This document shows, piece after piece, positions 27,925 through 36,762 of a DNA stretch of 64,000 nucleotides. The DNA lies in NCBI RefSeq assembly GCF_900106015.1, contig NZ_LT629797.1:310001-374000 (forward strand). Direction: 5' to 3'. The number at the start of each line of letters is the position of its first letter. Position 1 is the first letter of the stretch. The notes beneath the pieces are model-generated. The model was not told where the DNA came from. It saw nothing but the letters and a program-made list of their open reading frames with translations, and did not search any database. Origin of the DNA: Pseudomonas sihuiensis. Its GTDB lineage: Bacteria; Pseudomonadota; Gammaproteobacteria; Pseudomonadales; Pseudomonadaceae. The position numbers were made by a program, and so were the translations under genes.

Positions 27925-28114
27925 ATGGTCGCTGGGTGGCGTATTGCTGAGCCCGATGGCGGCCTACGCGGTATTGGCGCTGTTGCTGACTGGCGTGTTG
28001 CGCCTGGGCTTGCAGCGCATAGGGTTGTCGCGCTGGATCTGGCACGAAGCCCTGTTCGATTGTGCCTTGTATGTCTGTGTCCTAGCGGCCGTGATTGCCG
28101 TGCTGGGGCGGTAA
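27911..28114 (+). CDS. DUF1656 small membrane protein (AaeX-like)
   Basis: A 67-residue protein with two membrane helices (about 10-31 and 45-64) and a GLHEWSLGGVLLSP start typical of DUF1656. This family accompanies FUSC and HlyD proteins in aromatic acid efflux operons. ATG 27911 lies within the end of the FUSC gene after GGGGAGG. The role of this component is not known. Confidence 0.92.
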   Translation: MGLHEWSLGGVLLSPMAAYAVLALLLTGVLRLGLQRIGLSRWIWHEALFDCALYVCVLAAVIAVLGR

Positions 28115-28125
28115 GGAGAGAAAGC

Positions 28126-28977
28126 ATGCGTTCGACCATTCGAGTCGGCATCACCCTGGCCATGGTGGTGGCGGCGATCTTCGCCGGCTCCTGGATCTGG
28201 CAGCACTATATGTACTCGCCCTGGACGCGCGACGCCCGCGTGCGCGCCGACGTAGTGACCATCGCCCCGGACGTGTCCGGCTGGGTGGTCGAGCTCAAGG
28301 TGCGCGACAACCAGCAGGTCAAGGCAGGTGATCTGCTGATGAGCATCGACCGCGACCGCTATCAAGCGGCGGTGGAGAAGGCCAAGGCGGTGGTGGACAT
28401 TCGCCGCCAGCAGTTGAGCCTGCGCGAGCACGAGGCTTCGCGCCGCTCGCGCCTGGGTGCCCAAGCAATCAGCGCCGAGCTGCTGGAAAACGCGCAGATC
28501 AATGCCGAGATGGCGCGCAGCGAATACCGCGAGGCGCAGGCCGATCTACGTGTGGCCGAGCTGAATCTGGCGCGCAGCGAAGTGCATGCCCCGCGCGATG
28601 GGCAGATTACCAACCTGGTGCTGGCGCAGGGCAACTACGTGAATGCCGGGCAGGCGGTGATGGCGCTGGTCGATACCCAGTCGTTCTACGTACAGGCGTA
28701 TTTCGAGGAGACCAAGCTGCCGCGCATTCAGGTCGGCGCGCCGGTGGAGGTCTGGTTGATGGGCGGGGATCAGCAGATTCGCGGCGAGGTGGACAGCATC
28801 AGCCGCGGCATCACCGACCGCAACGCCAGCCCGGACGGGCAGTTGCTGGCCGATGTCGAGCCGACCTTCAACTGGGTGCGCCTGGCGCAGCGTATTCCGG
28901 TACGGATCAGGTTGGATGAGGTACCCGAGGGTTTGGTGCTGAGTGCTGGCATGACTGCCAGTGTAAGGGTGGAGTAG
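28126..28977 (+). CDS. HlyD-family periplasmic adaptor (AaeA-like)
   Basis: A 283-residue membrane fusion protein. One N-terminal helix (about 7-27) anchors it; VRADVVTIAPDVSGWVVEL begins the lipoyl/barrel-sandwich domain, a coiled-coil hairpin covers about 75-145, and a beta-barrel follows. It would connect the FUSC pump to an outer membrane channel that is not encoded here. ATG 28126 with AAGGAGAG upstream is chosen over the longer open frame. 11 bp after the DUF1656 gene. Confidence 0.93.
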   Translation: MRSTIRVGITLAMVVAAIFAGSWIWQHYMYSPWTRDARVRADVVTIAPDVSGWVVELKVRDNQQVKAGDLLMSIDRDRYQAAVEKAKAVVDIRRQQLSLREHEASRRSRLGAQAISAELLENAQINAEMARSEYREAQADLRVAELNLARSEVHAPRDGQITNLVLAQGNYVNAGQAVMALVDTQSFYVQAYFEETKLPRIQVGAPVEVWLMGGDQQIRGEVDSISRGITDRNASPDGQLLADVEPTFNWVRLAQRIPVRIRLDEVPEGLVLSAGMTASVRVE

Positions 28978-28991
28978 GGCGGTTCTGACTG

Positions 28992-29076
28992 GTAGGAGCC
29001 GCGCCTCGCGGCGAATGGCTCAGGCAACGTCGATAATGAGTTGAACCCACTATTCGCCCCGGGGCGGGGCTCCTAC
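28992..29076. repeat. REP-type palindrome (GTAGGAGC family)
   Basis: GTAGGAGCCGCGCCTCGCGG (28992 on) faces its near complement ending at 29076 (GGGGCGGGGCTCCTAC). It fills the gap between the convergent HlyD and codA genes. A second member is at 56914. Confidence 0.85.
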
Positions 29077-29084
29077 ACATTGTG

Positions 29085-30320
29085 TCAGGCGCGCTCGATC
29101 TGTGCCGGCGTGCGGCGCATCAGCACCTTGCCATGGCGCACTGACACCAGCGCGTGGCCCTGGCTGCGCACCATCTCGTAATCGTCCGGCGCCGACAGGA
29201 TCAGCAGGTTGGCCGGGCGACCCACTTCCAACCCATACCCTTCACCCAGGTTCAGCGCCCGCGCCGAGTTGTCGGTGATCAGATCCAGGCTGCGCTTGAG
29301 GTCTTCGTAGCCAAGCATGTGGCAGATGTGCAGGCCGGCTTCGAGGATGCGCAGGATGTTGCCGTTGCCCAGCGGGTACCAGGGATCGACGATGGAATCC
29401 TGGCCGAAGCAGACGTTCATGCCGGCGCGGTCGATCTCCGCCACGCGGGTCAGGCCGCGGCGTTTCGGGTAGGTGTCGAAGCGGCCTTGCAGGTGGATGC
29501 TCTCGGTGGGGCAGGAGATGAAGCTGATGCCGCTCATCTTCAGCAGGCGGAACAGCTTGGAGCAGTAGGCGTTGTCGTAAGAGCCCATGGCGGTGGTGTG
29601 GCTGGCGGTGACGCGCGCGCCCATGCCTCGCACGCGAGCTTCCTCGGCCAGCACCTCGAGAAAGCGCGACTGCGGGTCGTCGGTCTCGTCGCAGTGCACG
29701 TCCACCAGGCAGCCGCTGCGTTCGGCCAGGTCCATGAGGAACTTGATCGACGCCACGCCCTGGTCACGGGTGTTCTCGAAGTGCGGGATGCCGCCGACCA
29801 CGTCGGCGCCCAGCTCGATGGCCTGCTCCATCAGTGCGCGACCATTGGCATAGGACTCGATGCCCTCCTGCGGGAAGGCGACGATCTGCAGGTCGATCAG
29901 GTGGCGGGTTTCCTCGCGCACTTCGAGCATGGCCTTGAGCGCGGCCAGGGTCGGGTCGGTGACGTCGACGTGGGTGCGCACGTGCTGGATGCCATGGTCG
30001 ACCAACATGTCGATGGTCTTCTTGGCGCGCGTCTTGGTGTCTTCATGGGTGACCAGCGCCTTGCGCTCGGCCCAGCGCTCGATGCCCTCGAACAGCGTGC
30101 CGCTCATGTTCCAGGCCGGCTCGCCGGCTGTGAGCGTGGCATCGAGGTGGATGTGCGGCTCGACAAAGGGTGGCACCACGAGATTGCCGGCTGCGTCCAG
30201 GTCGCCCTCGGCGATGGGGTGCAGGGCGTGCTGGGCCTCGATGACGGCGATGCGCTCATCGTCCAGGGTGATGCGATGCAGGCCGTCGCGGCCGCGCAGG
30301 CGGGCATTGTGGATGATCAT
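29085..30320 (-). CDS. codA: Cytosine deaminase
   Basis: A 411-residue amidohydrolase that deaminates cytosine to uracil. Metal ligands are visible in [37 protein letters not shown] and the Asp of [17 protein letters not shown]. It is last in a codB-pucR-codA operon, 11 bp after the PucR gene. The pathway supplies uracil and ammonia from external cytosine. Confidence 0.95.
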   Translation of the reverse strand: MIIHNARLRGRDGLHRITLDDERIAVIEAQHALHPIAEGDLDAAGNLVVPPFVEPHIHLDATLTAGEPAWNMSGTLFEGIERWAERKALVTHEDTKTRAKKTIDMLVDHGIQHVRTHVDVTDPTLAALKAMLEVREETRHLIDLQIVAFPQEGIESYANGRALMEQAIELGADVVGGIPHFENTRDQGVASIKFLMDLAERSGCLVDVHCDETDDPQSRFLEVLAEEARVRGMGARVTASHTTAMGSYDNAYCSKLFRLLKMSGISFISCPTESIHLQGRFDTYPKRRGLTRVAEIDRAGMNVCFGQDSIVDPWYPLGNGNILRILEAGLHICHMLGYEDLKRSLDLITDNSARALNLGEGYGLEVGRPANLLILSAPDDYEMVRSQGHALVSVRHGKVLMRRTPAQIERA

Positions 30321-30331
30321 CAGGTTTCCTC

Positions 30332-31555
30332 TCAGGCAGGCGACGACAGGCGCCGGATCAACAGCGCAACGCTGATGTTCAGGCGGTCGTGCGGATCTTC
30401 GAACGAGCAGCCGGTCAGCGCTTCGATGCGTTGTAAACGGTAGCTCAGGGTATTGCGGTGGACGTTGAGGCGTTGCGCGGCCAGGGCCAGGTTACCGTTC
30501 TCGGCGAACCAGGCCTCCAGCGTCGGCATCAGCACCGGTTGGTGGCGCGAGTCGTCGCCGATCAGCGCGCCGAGCACACGTTCGACGAAGCGATCGAGCA
30601 GGCTGCGGTCGCGGATCGCACCGAGCAGCTCCAGCACGCCCAGTTCATTGAAACTGCACAGACCCAGGCGCTCGGGAAAGCGCTGCGCCACAGCCAGGGC
30701 CTGACGCGCCTCACCCAGACCCTGGGCGAAACGTTGCGCCTCGCAGCCGGCGCTGCCCAGACCGAGGAACAGACGTAGCGGGCCAAGCTGCGGGCGCAGT
30801 TCGTCGAGCAGCGCAGTCATGGCCTGGCGATTACGGGCTTCGGCCTGGCCGTCAGGGCAGGGCAGCAGGGCGATCCAGTGGCGGCCCTGACTGACCAGTG
30901 GCAAGGCATTGCCGAGTTCGCCGAGGCTCTGTTCCAGGCGCCGTTGCAGCAGTTGCTGACGGCTCTGCAACTGGCGCTCGGCGTCTTCATCAGGCAAGTC
31001 GCCGAACAGTTGCTCGCTGCCGTCGAGACGCAACAGCGCCACTTGACGCGGTACGTGCAGCGCCAGGCCCAGGCTGTCGCCGCGTTGCAGCAAAACGTCG
31101 AGCGACTGGTAGTCACCGTCGAGCACCTGCTCCAGCACATGCTGGCGCGAGCGGCCGAGCTGCTGCGCCTGCACCAGCGCGGTGCCGATGGCCTGGGTGA
31201 CCACCACCATCTTCAGCGCGTAGGGCTGCTCGATCAGTGGCAGGTTCAGGCGCTCGGCTTCGGCGATGACGCTGGGCGGGATGGCCTGGATGAACTCGGC
31301 GCCGGTAAGGATGACCATGCCGGCGACGACGCGCTCATGACCCTCACGCACCAGGCGCAGCAGGTTGGCTTCGTCGCGCGGGTGGTTGATGCCGGTGATG
31401 AAGATCAGCTCGCCACCCATCACCCAGTCGGCGATGCCTTCGTTCTCCGCCACGTAGGGCCAGCGCACGGCATTGTCGCGTCCGGCCTGGCCAGCACGCA
31501 GGTGCATGCTGGCCAGACCGGGCAGAGCGAGCACGTCAGCGACGGTCAGGCTCAC
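30332..31555 (-). CDS. PucR-family transcriptional regulator
   Basis: A 407-residue regulator. The N-terminal PucR purine-catabolism domain covers about 5-125, and the C-terminal helix-turn-helix (HTH_30) includes [28 protein letters not shown] near residue 370. It lies between codB and codA and overlaps codB by 4 bp, so it is co-transcribed with the genes it likely controls. Family members regulate purine or pyrimidine use; cytosine or a product as effector is inference. Confidence 0.93.
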   Translation of the reverse strand: MSLTVADVLALPGLASMHLRAGQAGRDNAVRWPYVAENEGIADWVMGGELIFITGINHPRDEANLLRLVREGHERVVAGMVILTGAEFIQAIPPSVIAEAERLNLPLIEQPYALKMVVVTQAIGTALVQAQQLGRSRQHVLEQVLDGDYQSLDVLLQRGDSLGLALHVPRQVALLRLDGSEQLFGDLPDEDAERQLQSRQQLLQRRLEQSLGELGNALPLVSQGRHWIALLPCPDGQAEARNRQAMTALLDELRPQLGPLRLFLGLGSAGCEAQRFAQGLGEARQALAVAQRFPERLGLCSFNELGVLELLGAIRDRSLLDRFVERVLGALIGDDSRHQPVLMPTLEAWFAENGNLALAAQRLNVHRNTLSYRLQRIEALTGCSFEDPHDRLNISVALLIRRLSSPA

Positions 31556-32823
31556 GCGCCAGCGACCTGCTGGCGGCTGGCCAGGGCCTTGTTCGCCTCG
31601 AACAGCACCACGTAGGCCAGGGCAGCCACGGCGATGCCCACCAGCGGCGCGACCCAGGGCGAGAAGTAGGCGCTCAGCGCACCGATCAGGTAGGCGCCCA
31701 GGCCGACCCAGTTGAATGCGGGCAGGCGCACATCGGCCAGTATCGGGTAGCGCGCGCGGTGGCCGTAGAAGAAGTCAGCCATGATCACACCGCCAATTGG
31801 CGGGATGATAGAACCGAGCAGAATCAGGAAGGGGATCAGCATCTCGTACATGCCGCCGATGGCCAGCAGGGTGCCGATGCCGGCGCCGACCAGGGTCACG
31901 GTCTTGCGCTTGCCAGTGCGCAGCAGGTTGCAGCCGGCTGCTGCGAAGTTGTAGATGGTGTTGTCCTGGGTGGTCCACAGGTTGAGGAACAGCATGATCA
32001 CGGCAGCCATGGACAGGCCCTGCAGCACCAGCACTTCGACCACGTCCGGTTGCTGGTAGACGATGGCGCCATAGGCACCGGCGACGATCATCAGGCCATT
32101 GCCGATGAAGAAGCCGAACAGGCTGGCCAGCACCGCGACGCGGCCGCTCTTGGCGAAGCGCGTCCAGTTGGTGGCCTGGGTGGCGCCGCTGACGAAGGTG
32201 CCGAAGACCAGGGTGATGGCCACGCTCAGGCTCATGCTCTCGGACGGTTCCACCGCGAGCAGGCCAGCGAGGCCGCCGATATCACGGGTGGCGATCCACA
32301 GCGAAGCCACCAGCAGCACCAGCATGGCCGGCACGGCGACGCGCGAGAGCAGATCCAGGCCCTTGTAGCCGACGAAGGCGGTGAGGCAGAAACCGAAGCC
32401 GAACAGCACCATCAGCGGGATGGTCAGGCCTTCGGGCAGGCCGAGAATCTTCACCAGGACGATGGCGATGGTCGCCGTGCCCCAGGCGTACCAGCCGATC
32501 TGGGTGAAGCCAAGAAGCATGTCGGACAGCTTGCTGCCCACCTCGCCGAAGCAGAAACGGCCCATCAGTACCGAGTTCAGCCCACTGCGGCAGGCGATCA
32601 GACCCAGTACGGCAGCATACAGACCGAGTAGCAGGTTACCGATCACTGCAGCCCAGAGCAGGGTGGTGAAGTCGAAGGCCATACCGATCTTGCCGCCAGC
32701 GAACATGGTGGCGGTGAAGAAGGTGAAACCGAACAACAGGATGGCGGTGGAGAACAGCCCCTTGCGCGCGCCGTTGGGCACCTCGCTCAGGGGGTAATCG
32801 CTATCGGGGGTGGCGTTGCTCAT
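31552..32823 (-). CDS. codB: Cytosine permease (NCS1 family)
   Basis: A 423-residue transporter with about 12 membrane helices. It belongs to the nucleobase:cation symporter-1 family (CodB branch): LSEVPNGARKGLFSTAILLFG at the start and ATQATNWTRFAKSG in the middle are consistent. ATG 32823 is used because the longer open frame adds a non-membrane Arg-rich leader with no family likeness. It is first in the operon with the PucR gene and codA. Confidence 0.93.
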   Translation of the reverse strand: MSNATPDSDYPLSEVPNGARKGLFSTAILLFGFTFFTATMFAGGKIGMAFDFTTLLWAAVIGNLLLGLYAAVLGLIACRSGLNSVLMGRFCFGEVGSKLSDMLLGFTQIGWYAWGTATIAIVLVKILGLPEGLTIPLMVLFGFGFCLTAFVGYKGLDLLSRVAVPAMLVLLVASLWIATRDIGGLAGLLAVEPSESMSLSVAITLVFGTFVSGATQATNWTRFAKSGRVAVLASLFGFFIGNGLMIVAGAYGAIVYQQPDVVEVLVLQGLSMAAVIMLFLNLWTTQDNTIYNFAAAGCNLLRTGKRKTVTLVGAGIGTLLAIGGMYEMLIPFLILLGSIIPPIGGVIMADFFYGHRARYPILADVRLPAFNWVGLGAYLIGALSAYFSPWVAPLVGIAVAALAYVVLFEANKALASRQQVAGA

Positions 32824-33032
32824 GGACCTGGCTCCGGTAAGGGTGTGAAGCCTTGGCGATAGCAGGGGGCGTGCCAGAAAGCAGCGCAGCGGGCTGCTTG
32901 GTAAGGTAGTCAAAGGGTTTTGTGCGAAACGCACAAGGAAACGCACTTATACGGCGCCAGGTCGCTCAAGGTTTGTGAGTGTAGAACAAAAGTGGTGCGC
33001 GACGCAGCGGTCGCGCACCAGTGTGTGGCGAT

Positions 33033-33503
33033 TCAGTTGACGGTGACCTGCGGCATCGGTGGCATCGTTACGGTCTGCTCGCTGGCCGGGGCGAGCACTT
33101 CGGCTTCGCCATCGACCACTTGCTTGCCGTCCTGGTTGAACACGCGGGTGGCGATACGCACGCGGTTCTTCGGCAGTTTTTCCAGTACTTCCAGCTTCAC
33201 GGTAAGGGTATCGCCGAGTTTTACCGGGCGGGTGAACTTGAGCTGTTGGCCAAGGTAGATGGTGCCCGGGCCAGGCAGGCGGCAGGCAATGGCGGCACTG
33301 ATCAGCGCACCGGTGAACATGCCATGGGCGATGCGCTCCTTGAACATGGTCTCGGCGGCGAAGGCGGCGTCCAGGTGTACCGGGTTGTTGTCGCCGGATA
33401 CCGCAGCGAACAGTTGCACGTCGCGTTCTTCGACCTGCTTTTCGAAGCTCGCCTGCTGGCCAATTTCGAGGGCTTCGTAGGGGATATTGGTTACCTGGGT
33501 CAT
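33033..33503 (-). CDS. phaJ: (R)-specific enoyl-CoA hydratase PhaJ1
   Basis: A 156-residue MaoC-like hot-dog protein. The hydratase signature SGDNNPVHLDAAFA gives catalytic Asp38 and His43. It converts trans-2-enoyl-CoA from beta-oxidation to (R)-3-hydroxyacyl-CoA, a PHA monomer precursor. The length equals P. aeruginosa PhaJ1, which also lies near fadD1/fadD2. ATG 33503 is preferred to GTG 33509 because AAGGAG is correctly spaced only for the ATG. It overlaps the hydrolase stop (ATGA). Confidence 0.93.
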   Translation of the reverse strand: MTQVTNIPYEALEIGQQASFEKQVEERDVQLFAAVSGDNNPVHLDAAFAAETMFKERIAHGMFTGALISAAIACRLPGPGTIYLGQQLKFTRPVKLGDTLTVKLEVLEKLPKNRVRIATRVFNQDGKQVVDGEAEVLAPASEQTVTMPPMPQVTVN

Positions 33504-34450
33504 GGACACTCCTTGATTGGGCTTCGACCATGGCTCAGCGCCTGCTGCAGCCAGTCGATCAGGTGGGCGGTGACCTCGTCGCGATTGCTCTCGTTGAGCA
33601 GCTCATGACGGGCCTCGGGATAAATCTTCAGTTGCACGTCGCGCACGCCGGCCTCGCGCAGGGCGCCAGCCAGATCACTCAGGCGCTTGCCGTCGCTGAC
33701 CGGATCGCGCGAGCCGCCGATCACCAGCAGCGGCAAGTCGGCATCGATCTGCGCCAGGTTGCTGGGCGGGGTGATGTGCTGCAGGCCATCGAGCAGGTCG
33801 CACCACAACTGCGTGGTGCAGACGAAACCGCACAGCGGATCGGTCACGTATTTGTCCACTTCCGCCGGGTCGCGGCTGAGCCAGTCGAAGGCCGTACGGT
33901 TGGGCTTGAAAGCCTTGTTGAACGAGCCGAAGGAGAGAAAATCGATGACCTTGCTGCGCCCTTTGGGGCCCAGGCGCCAGCGCTCGAAGCCGGCGATCAG
34001 TCTGGCGGCCTTGTACAGCGCCACGGGCTGGTAATTGGAGCCCGACAGCACGGCGCCCTGCAGGCTGCAGCTATGGCCCAGCAGATAGGCCATACCGATG
34101 TAGCTGCCCATGCTGTGGCCGAACAGGAAGATTGGCGTATGCGGGTGCTGCTGGCGAATGTGGTGGTTGAGGGTGGACAGGTCGCCGACCACCTTGCTCC
34201 AGCCGTCTTCATCGGCGTAGTGGCCAAGGGTGCCGCGTTCGGCGGTAGCGCCATGGCCGCGCTGATCCAGCGCGTAGAGCGCGAAGCCTGCCGCGACCAG
34301 GGCTTCAGCCAGGCGTGCGTAGCGCAGGCTGTGCTCGGCCATACCATGGGCCAGCATGACCGCCGCGCGTGGCGGCTCGTCGCCGTACCAGTGATTGACC
34401 TGCAATGGCGTGCCATCGCTGGCGTTGATAACGAAGGCGTCGTGGCGCAT
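33500..34450 (-). CDS. Alpha/beta hydrolase, lysophospholipase-like
   Basis: A 316-residue soluble hydrolase of the Hydrolase_4 (monoacylglycerol lipase/lysophospholipase) type. The nucleophile elbow is GHSMGSYIG, with an oxyanion segment MLAHGMAEHS. An Asp in IGGSRDPVSDG and His in PEARHELLNE complete the triad. No signal peptide. ATG 34450 is taken; the longer frame adds unrelated sequence. It is co-transcribed with phaJ1 and divergent from fadD2, placing it in fatty acid metabolism; the substrate is unknown. Confidence 0.9.
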   Translation of the reverse strand: MRHDAFVINASDGTPLQVNHWYGDEPPRAAVMLAHGMAEHSLRYARLAEALVAAGFALYALDQRGHGATAERGTLGHYADEDGWSKVVGDLSTLNHHIRQQHPHTPIFLFGHSMGSYIGMAYLLGHSCSLQGAVLSGSNYQPVALYKAARLIAGFERWRLGPKGRSKVIDFLSFGSFNKAFKPNRTAFDWLSRDPAEVDKYVTDPLCGFVCTTQLWCDLLDGLQHITPPSNLAQIDADLPLLVIGGSRDPVSDGKRLSDLAGALREAGVRDVQLKIYPEARHELLNESNRDEVTAHLIDWLQQALSHGRSPIKECP

Positions 34451-34682
34451 GGCGAATCCTTGTGCCGGGAGTTGGCGGCATTGTGCACCTTGGCCGTCAT
34501 CACGCAAAGCACAGTCGAATTTCCATCGAGCCGCAAAGATCGGTTACGAATCACTACATTTATTGCGAAATTCAGCCCATCAATGACGCCTTCGAGCTAT
34601 TTGCGGCGCCGCTCTGAACTGCTACTTTCCGGGCAGTCCCGCACTGCGGGCCAGATCACTTCAGGGGAAGAGGACAAGAACA

Positions 34683-36371
34683 ATGCAACCTGATTTCTGG
34701 AACGACAAGCGCGCTCCCGGCGTGCCTAACGATATCGACCTGTCCAGCTACAAGTCGGTGATCGAAGTATTCGAGCGCTCATGCAAACGTTTCGCCGACC
34801 GTCCGGCCTTCAGCAATCTCGGCGTGACGCTGACCTATGCCGAGCTGGATCGTCTCTCCGCGACCTTCGCCGCCTACCTGCAGAAGCACACCGACCTGAA
34901 GCCGGGCGATCGTATCGCGGTGCAGATGCCCAACGTGCTGCAGTATCCCATCGCCGTGTTCGGCGCCATGCGCGCAGGGCTGATCGTGGTCAACACCAAC
35001 CCGCTGTACACCGCGCGCGAGATGCGCCACCAGTTCAAGGATGCCGGGGTGAGAGCGCTGGTGTACCTGAACATGTTCGGCAAGCTGGTGCAGGAAGTGC
35101 TGCCGGATACCGAGATCGAGTACCTGATCGAAGCCAAGATGGGCGACATGCTGCCGAGTCTCAAGGGCTGGCTGGTCAACACCGTGGTGAAGAAGGTCAA
35201 GAAGATGGTGCCCGACTACCATCTGCCCCAGGCCATTGCCTTCAAGCAGGTGCTCAAGCAGGGCCACGGCCAGACGCTGGCGCCGGTCAAGGTCGGTCAC
35301 GACGATATCGCCGTGCTGCAATACACCGGCGGTACCACCGGCGTGGCCAAGGGCGCCATGCTCACCCACGGCAACCTGGTGGCCAACATGCTGCAGGTGG
35401 ACGCCTGCCTGGCGCAGCTCGGTGATGACGGCACGCCGCTGATGAAGCAGGGGCAGGAGATCATGATCGCGCCGCTGCCGCTTTACCACATCTATGCCTT
35501 CACCGCGAACTGCATGTGCATGATGGTCAACGGCAACCAGAACGTGTTGATCACCAATCCGCGCGACATCCCCGGCTTCGTCAAGGAGCTGGGCAAGTGG
35601 AAATTTTCTGCGCTGCTGGGTCTGAACACCCTGTTCGTCGCGCTGATGGATCACCCCGAGTTCAAGAACCTCGACTTCTCCAACCTCAAGGTCACCAACT
35701 CCGGCGGTACGGCGCTGGTCAAGGCCACCGCCGAGCGTTGGCAGCAGATGACCGGCTGCACCGTGGTGGAAGGTTACGGCCTGACCGAAACCTCGCCGGT
35801 GGCCAGTACCAACCCCTATGGCGACAAGGCGCGCCTGGGCACTGTCGGCATTCCGGTGCCGGGCACGGCGTTCAAAGTGATCGACGACGACGGCAACGAG
35901 ATGCCGCTGGGCGAGCGCGGCGAGCTGTGCATCAAGGGGCCGCAGGTGATGAAGGGCTACTGGCAGCGTGAGGAAGCGACCGCCGAAGTGCTCGACGCCG
36001 AGGGCTGGTTCAAGACCGGCGACATCGCGGTGATCGACCCGGACGGCTTCGTGCGTATCGTCGACCGCAAGAAGGACATGATCATCGTCTCCGGCTTCAA
36101 CGTGTACCCCAACGAGATCGAGGACGTGGTCATGGCCCACCCGAAAGTCGCCAGCTGCGCGGCCATCGGCGTGCCGGACGAGAAGTCCGGCGAGGTGGTC
36201 AAGCTGTTTGTGGTGCCGCGTGATGGCGGCGTCACCGTCGAGGAGCTCAAGGCCTATTGCAAGGAAAACTTCACCGGCTACAAGGTGCCCAAGCACATCG
36301 TGTTCAAGGACTCGCTGCCGATGACCCCGGTCGGTAAGATCCTGCGTCGCGAGCTGCGCGACATCGCCTGA
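34683..36371 (+). CDS. fadD2: Long-chain-fatty-acid CoA ligase FadD2
   Basis: A 562-residue acyl-CoA synthetase that activates fatty acids with ATP and CoA at the inner membrane. Motifs: P-loop-like YTGGTTGVAKGAMLTH, GYGLTETSPV, the VDRKKDMIIVSGFNVYPNEIED signature region and C-terminal Lys in MTPVGKILRREL. It is the copy next to the hydrolase/phaJ1 pair, which corresponds to fadD2 in P. aeruginosa. RBS GGGGAAGAGG precedes ATG 34683. A hairpin follows the stop. Confidence 0.95.
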   Translation: MQPDFWNDKRAPGVPNDIDLSSYKSVIEVFERSCKRFADRPAFSNLGVTLTYAELDRLSATFAAYLQKHTDLKPGDRIAVQMPNVLQYPIAVFGAMRAGLIVVNTNPLYTAREMRHQFKDAGVRALVYLNMFGKLVQEVLPDTEIEYLIEAKMGDMLPSLKGWLVNTVVKKVKKMVPDYHLPQAIAFKQVLKQGHGQTLAPVKVGHDDIAVLQYTGGTTGVAKGAMLTHGNLVANMLQVDACLAQLGDDGTPLMKQGQEIMIAPLPLYHIYAFTANCMCMMVNGNQNVLITNPRDIPGFVKELGKWKFSALLGLNTLFVALMDHPEFKNLDFSNLKVTNSGGTALVKATAERWQQMTGCTVVEGYGLTETSPVASTNPYGDKARLGTVGIPVPGTAFKVIDDDGNEMPLGERGELCIKGPQVMKGYWQREEATAEVLDAEGWFKTGDIAVIDPDGFVRIVDRKKDMIIVSGFNVYPNEIEDVVMAHPKVASCAAIGVPDEKSGEVVKLFVVPRDGGVTVEELKAYCKENFTGYKVPKHIVFKDSLPMTPVGKILRRELRDIA

Positions 36372-36374
36372 CCC

Positions 36375-36410
36375 AAAGCCCCTCCCCACTGCAGGGGGAG
36401 GGGCTTTCCC
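36375..36410 (+). terminator. Hairpin terminator between fadD2 and fadD1
   Basis: AAAGCCCCTCCCC and GGGGAGGGGCTTT are perfect 13-bp arms around a 7-base loop, 3 bp after the fadD2 stop. The following T run is short, but the stem is strong. From here to 36762 there is only the leader of fadD1, in which I see no gene; the open frames there lack coding character. Confidence 0.75.
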
Positions 36411-36762
36411 GCCTCAACTGTCCTCGGGCAGTCCAATTGTTGTGATTTGGTAACTACCTTCGCGTGTTTCATGCAGCCCAGTGCTGCATCACCGGCAGAG
36501 ACGAGCTAGGCTCTACGCGCTGCAATATGCGAGCTAGAGGCTTTTCGCGGGGTAACTAAGACAAGGATGGCCTGTGACTGTGCGGTCTTTTTTGGTCACT
36601 TTTGCGACTCTCAAGGCCATGTTTGGTGCTGGTCGGCCTCTGGCAAAGCTGCTACTCTCGGCGCGCTTCCGGGCCCTGGGCCAGCGGGAAAGCGAGCTAT
36701 ACACACAACAAACAACCGCCGTCGCGCGGTGAAGATCAGCTGTTGCTTAGGAGTGGGCTTCC

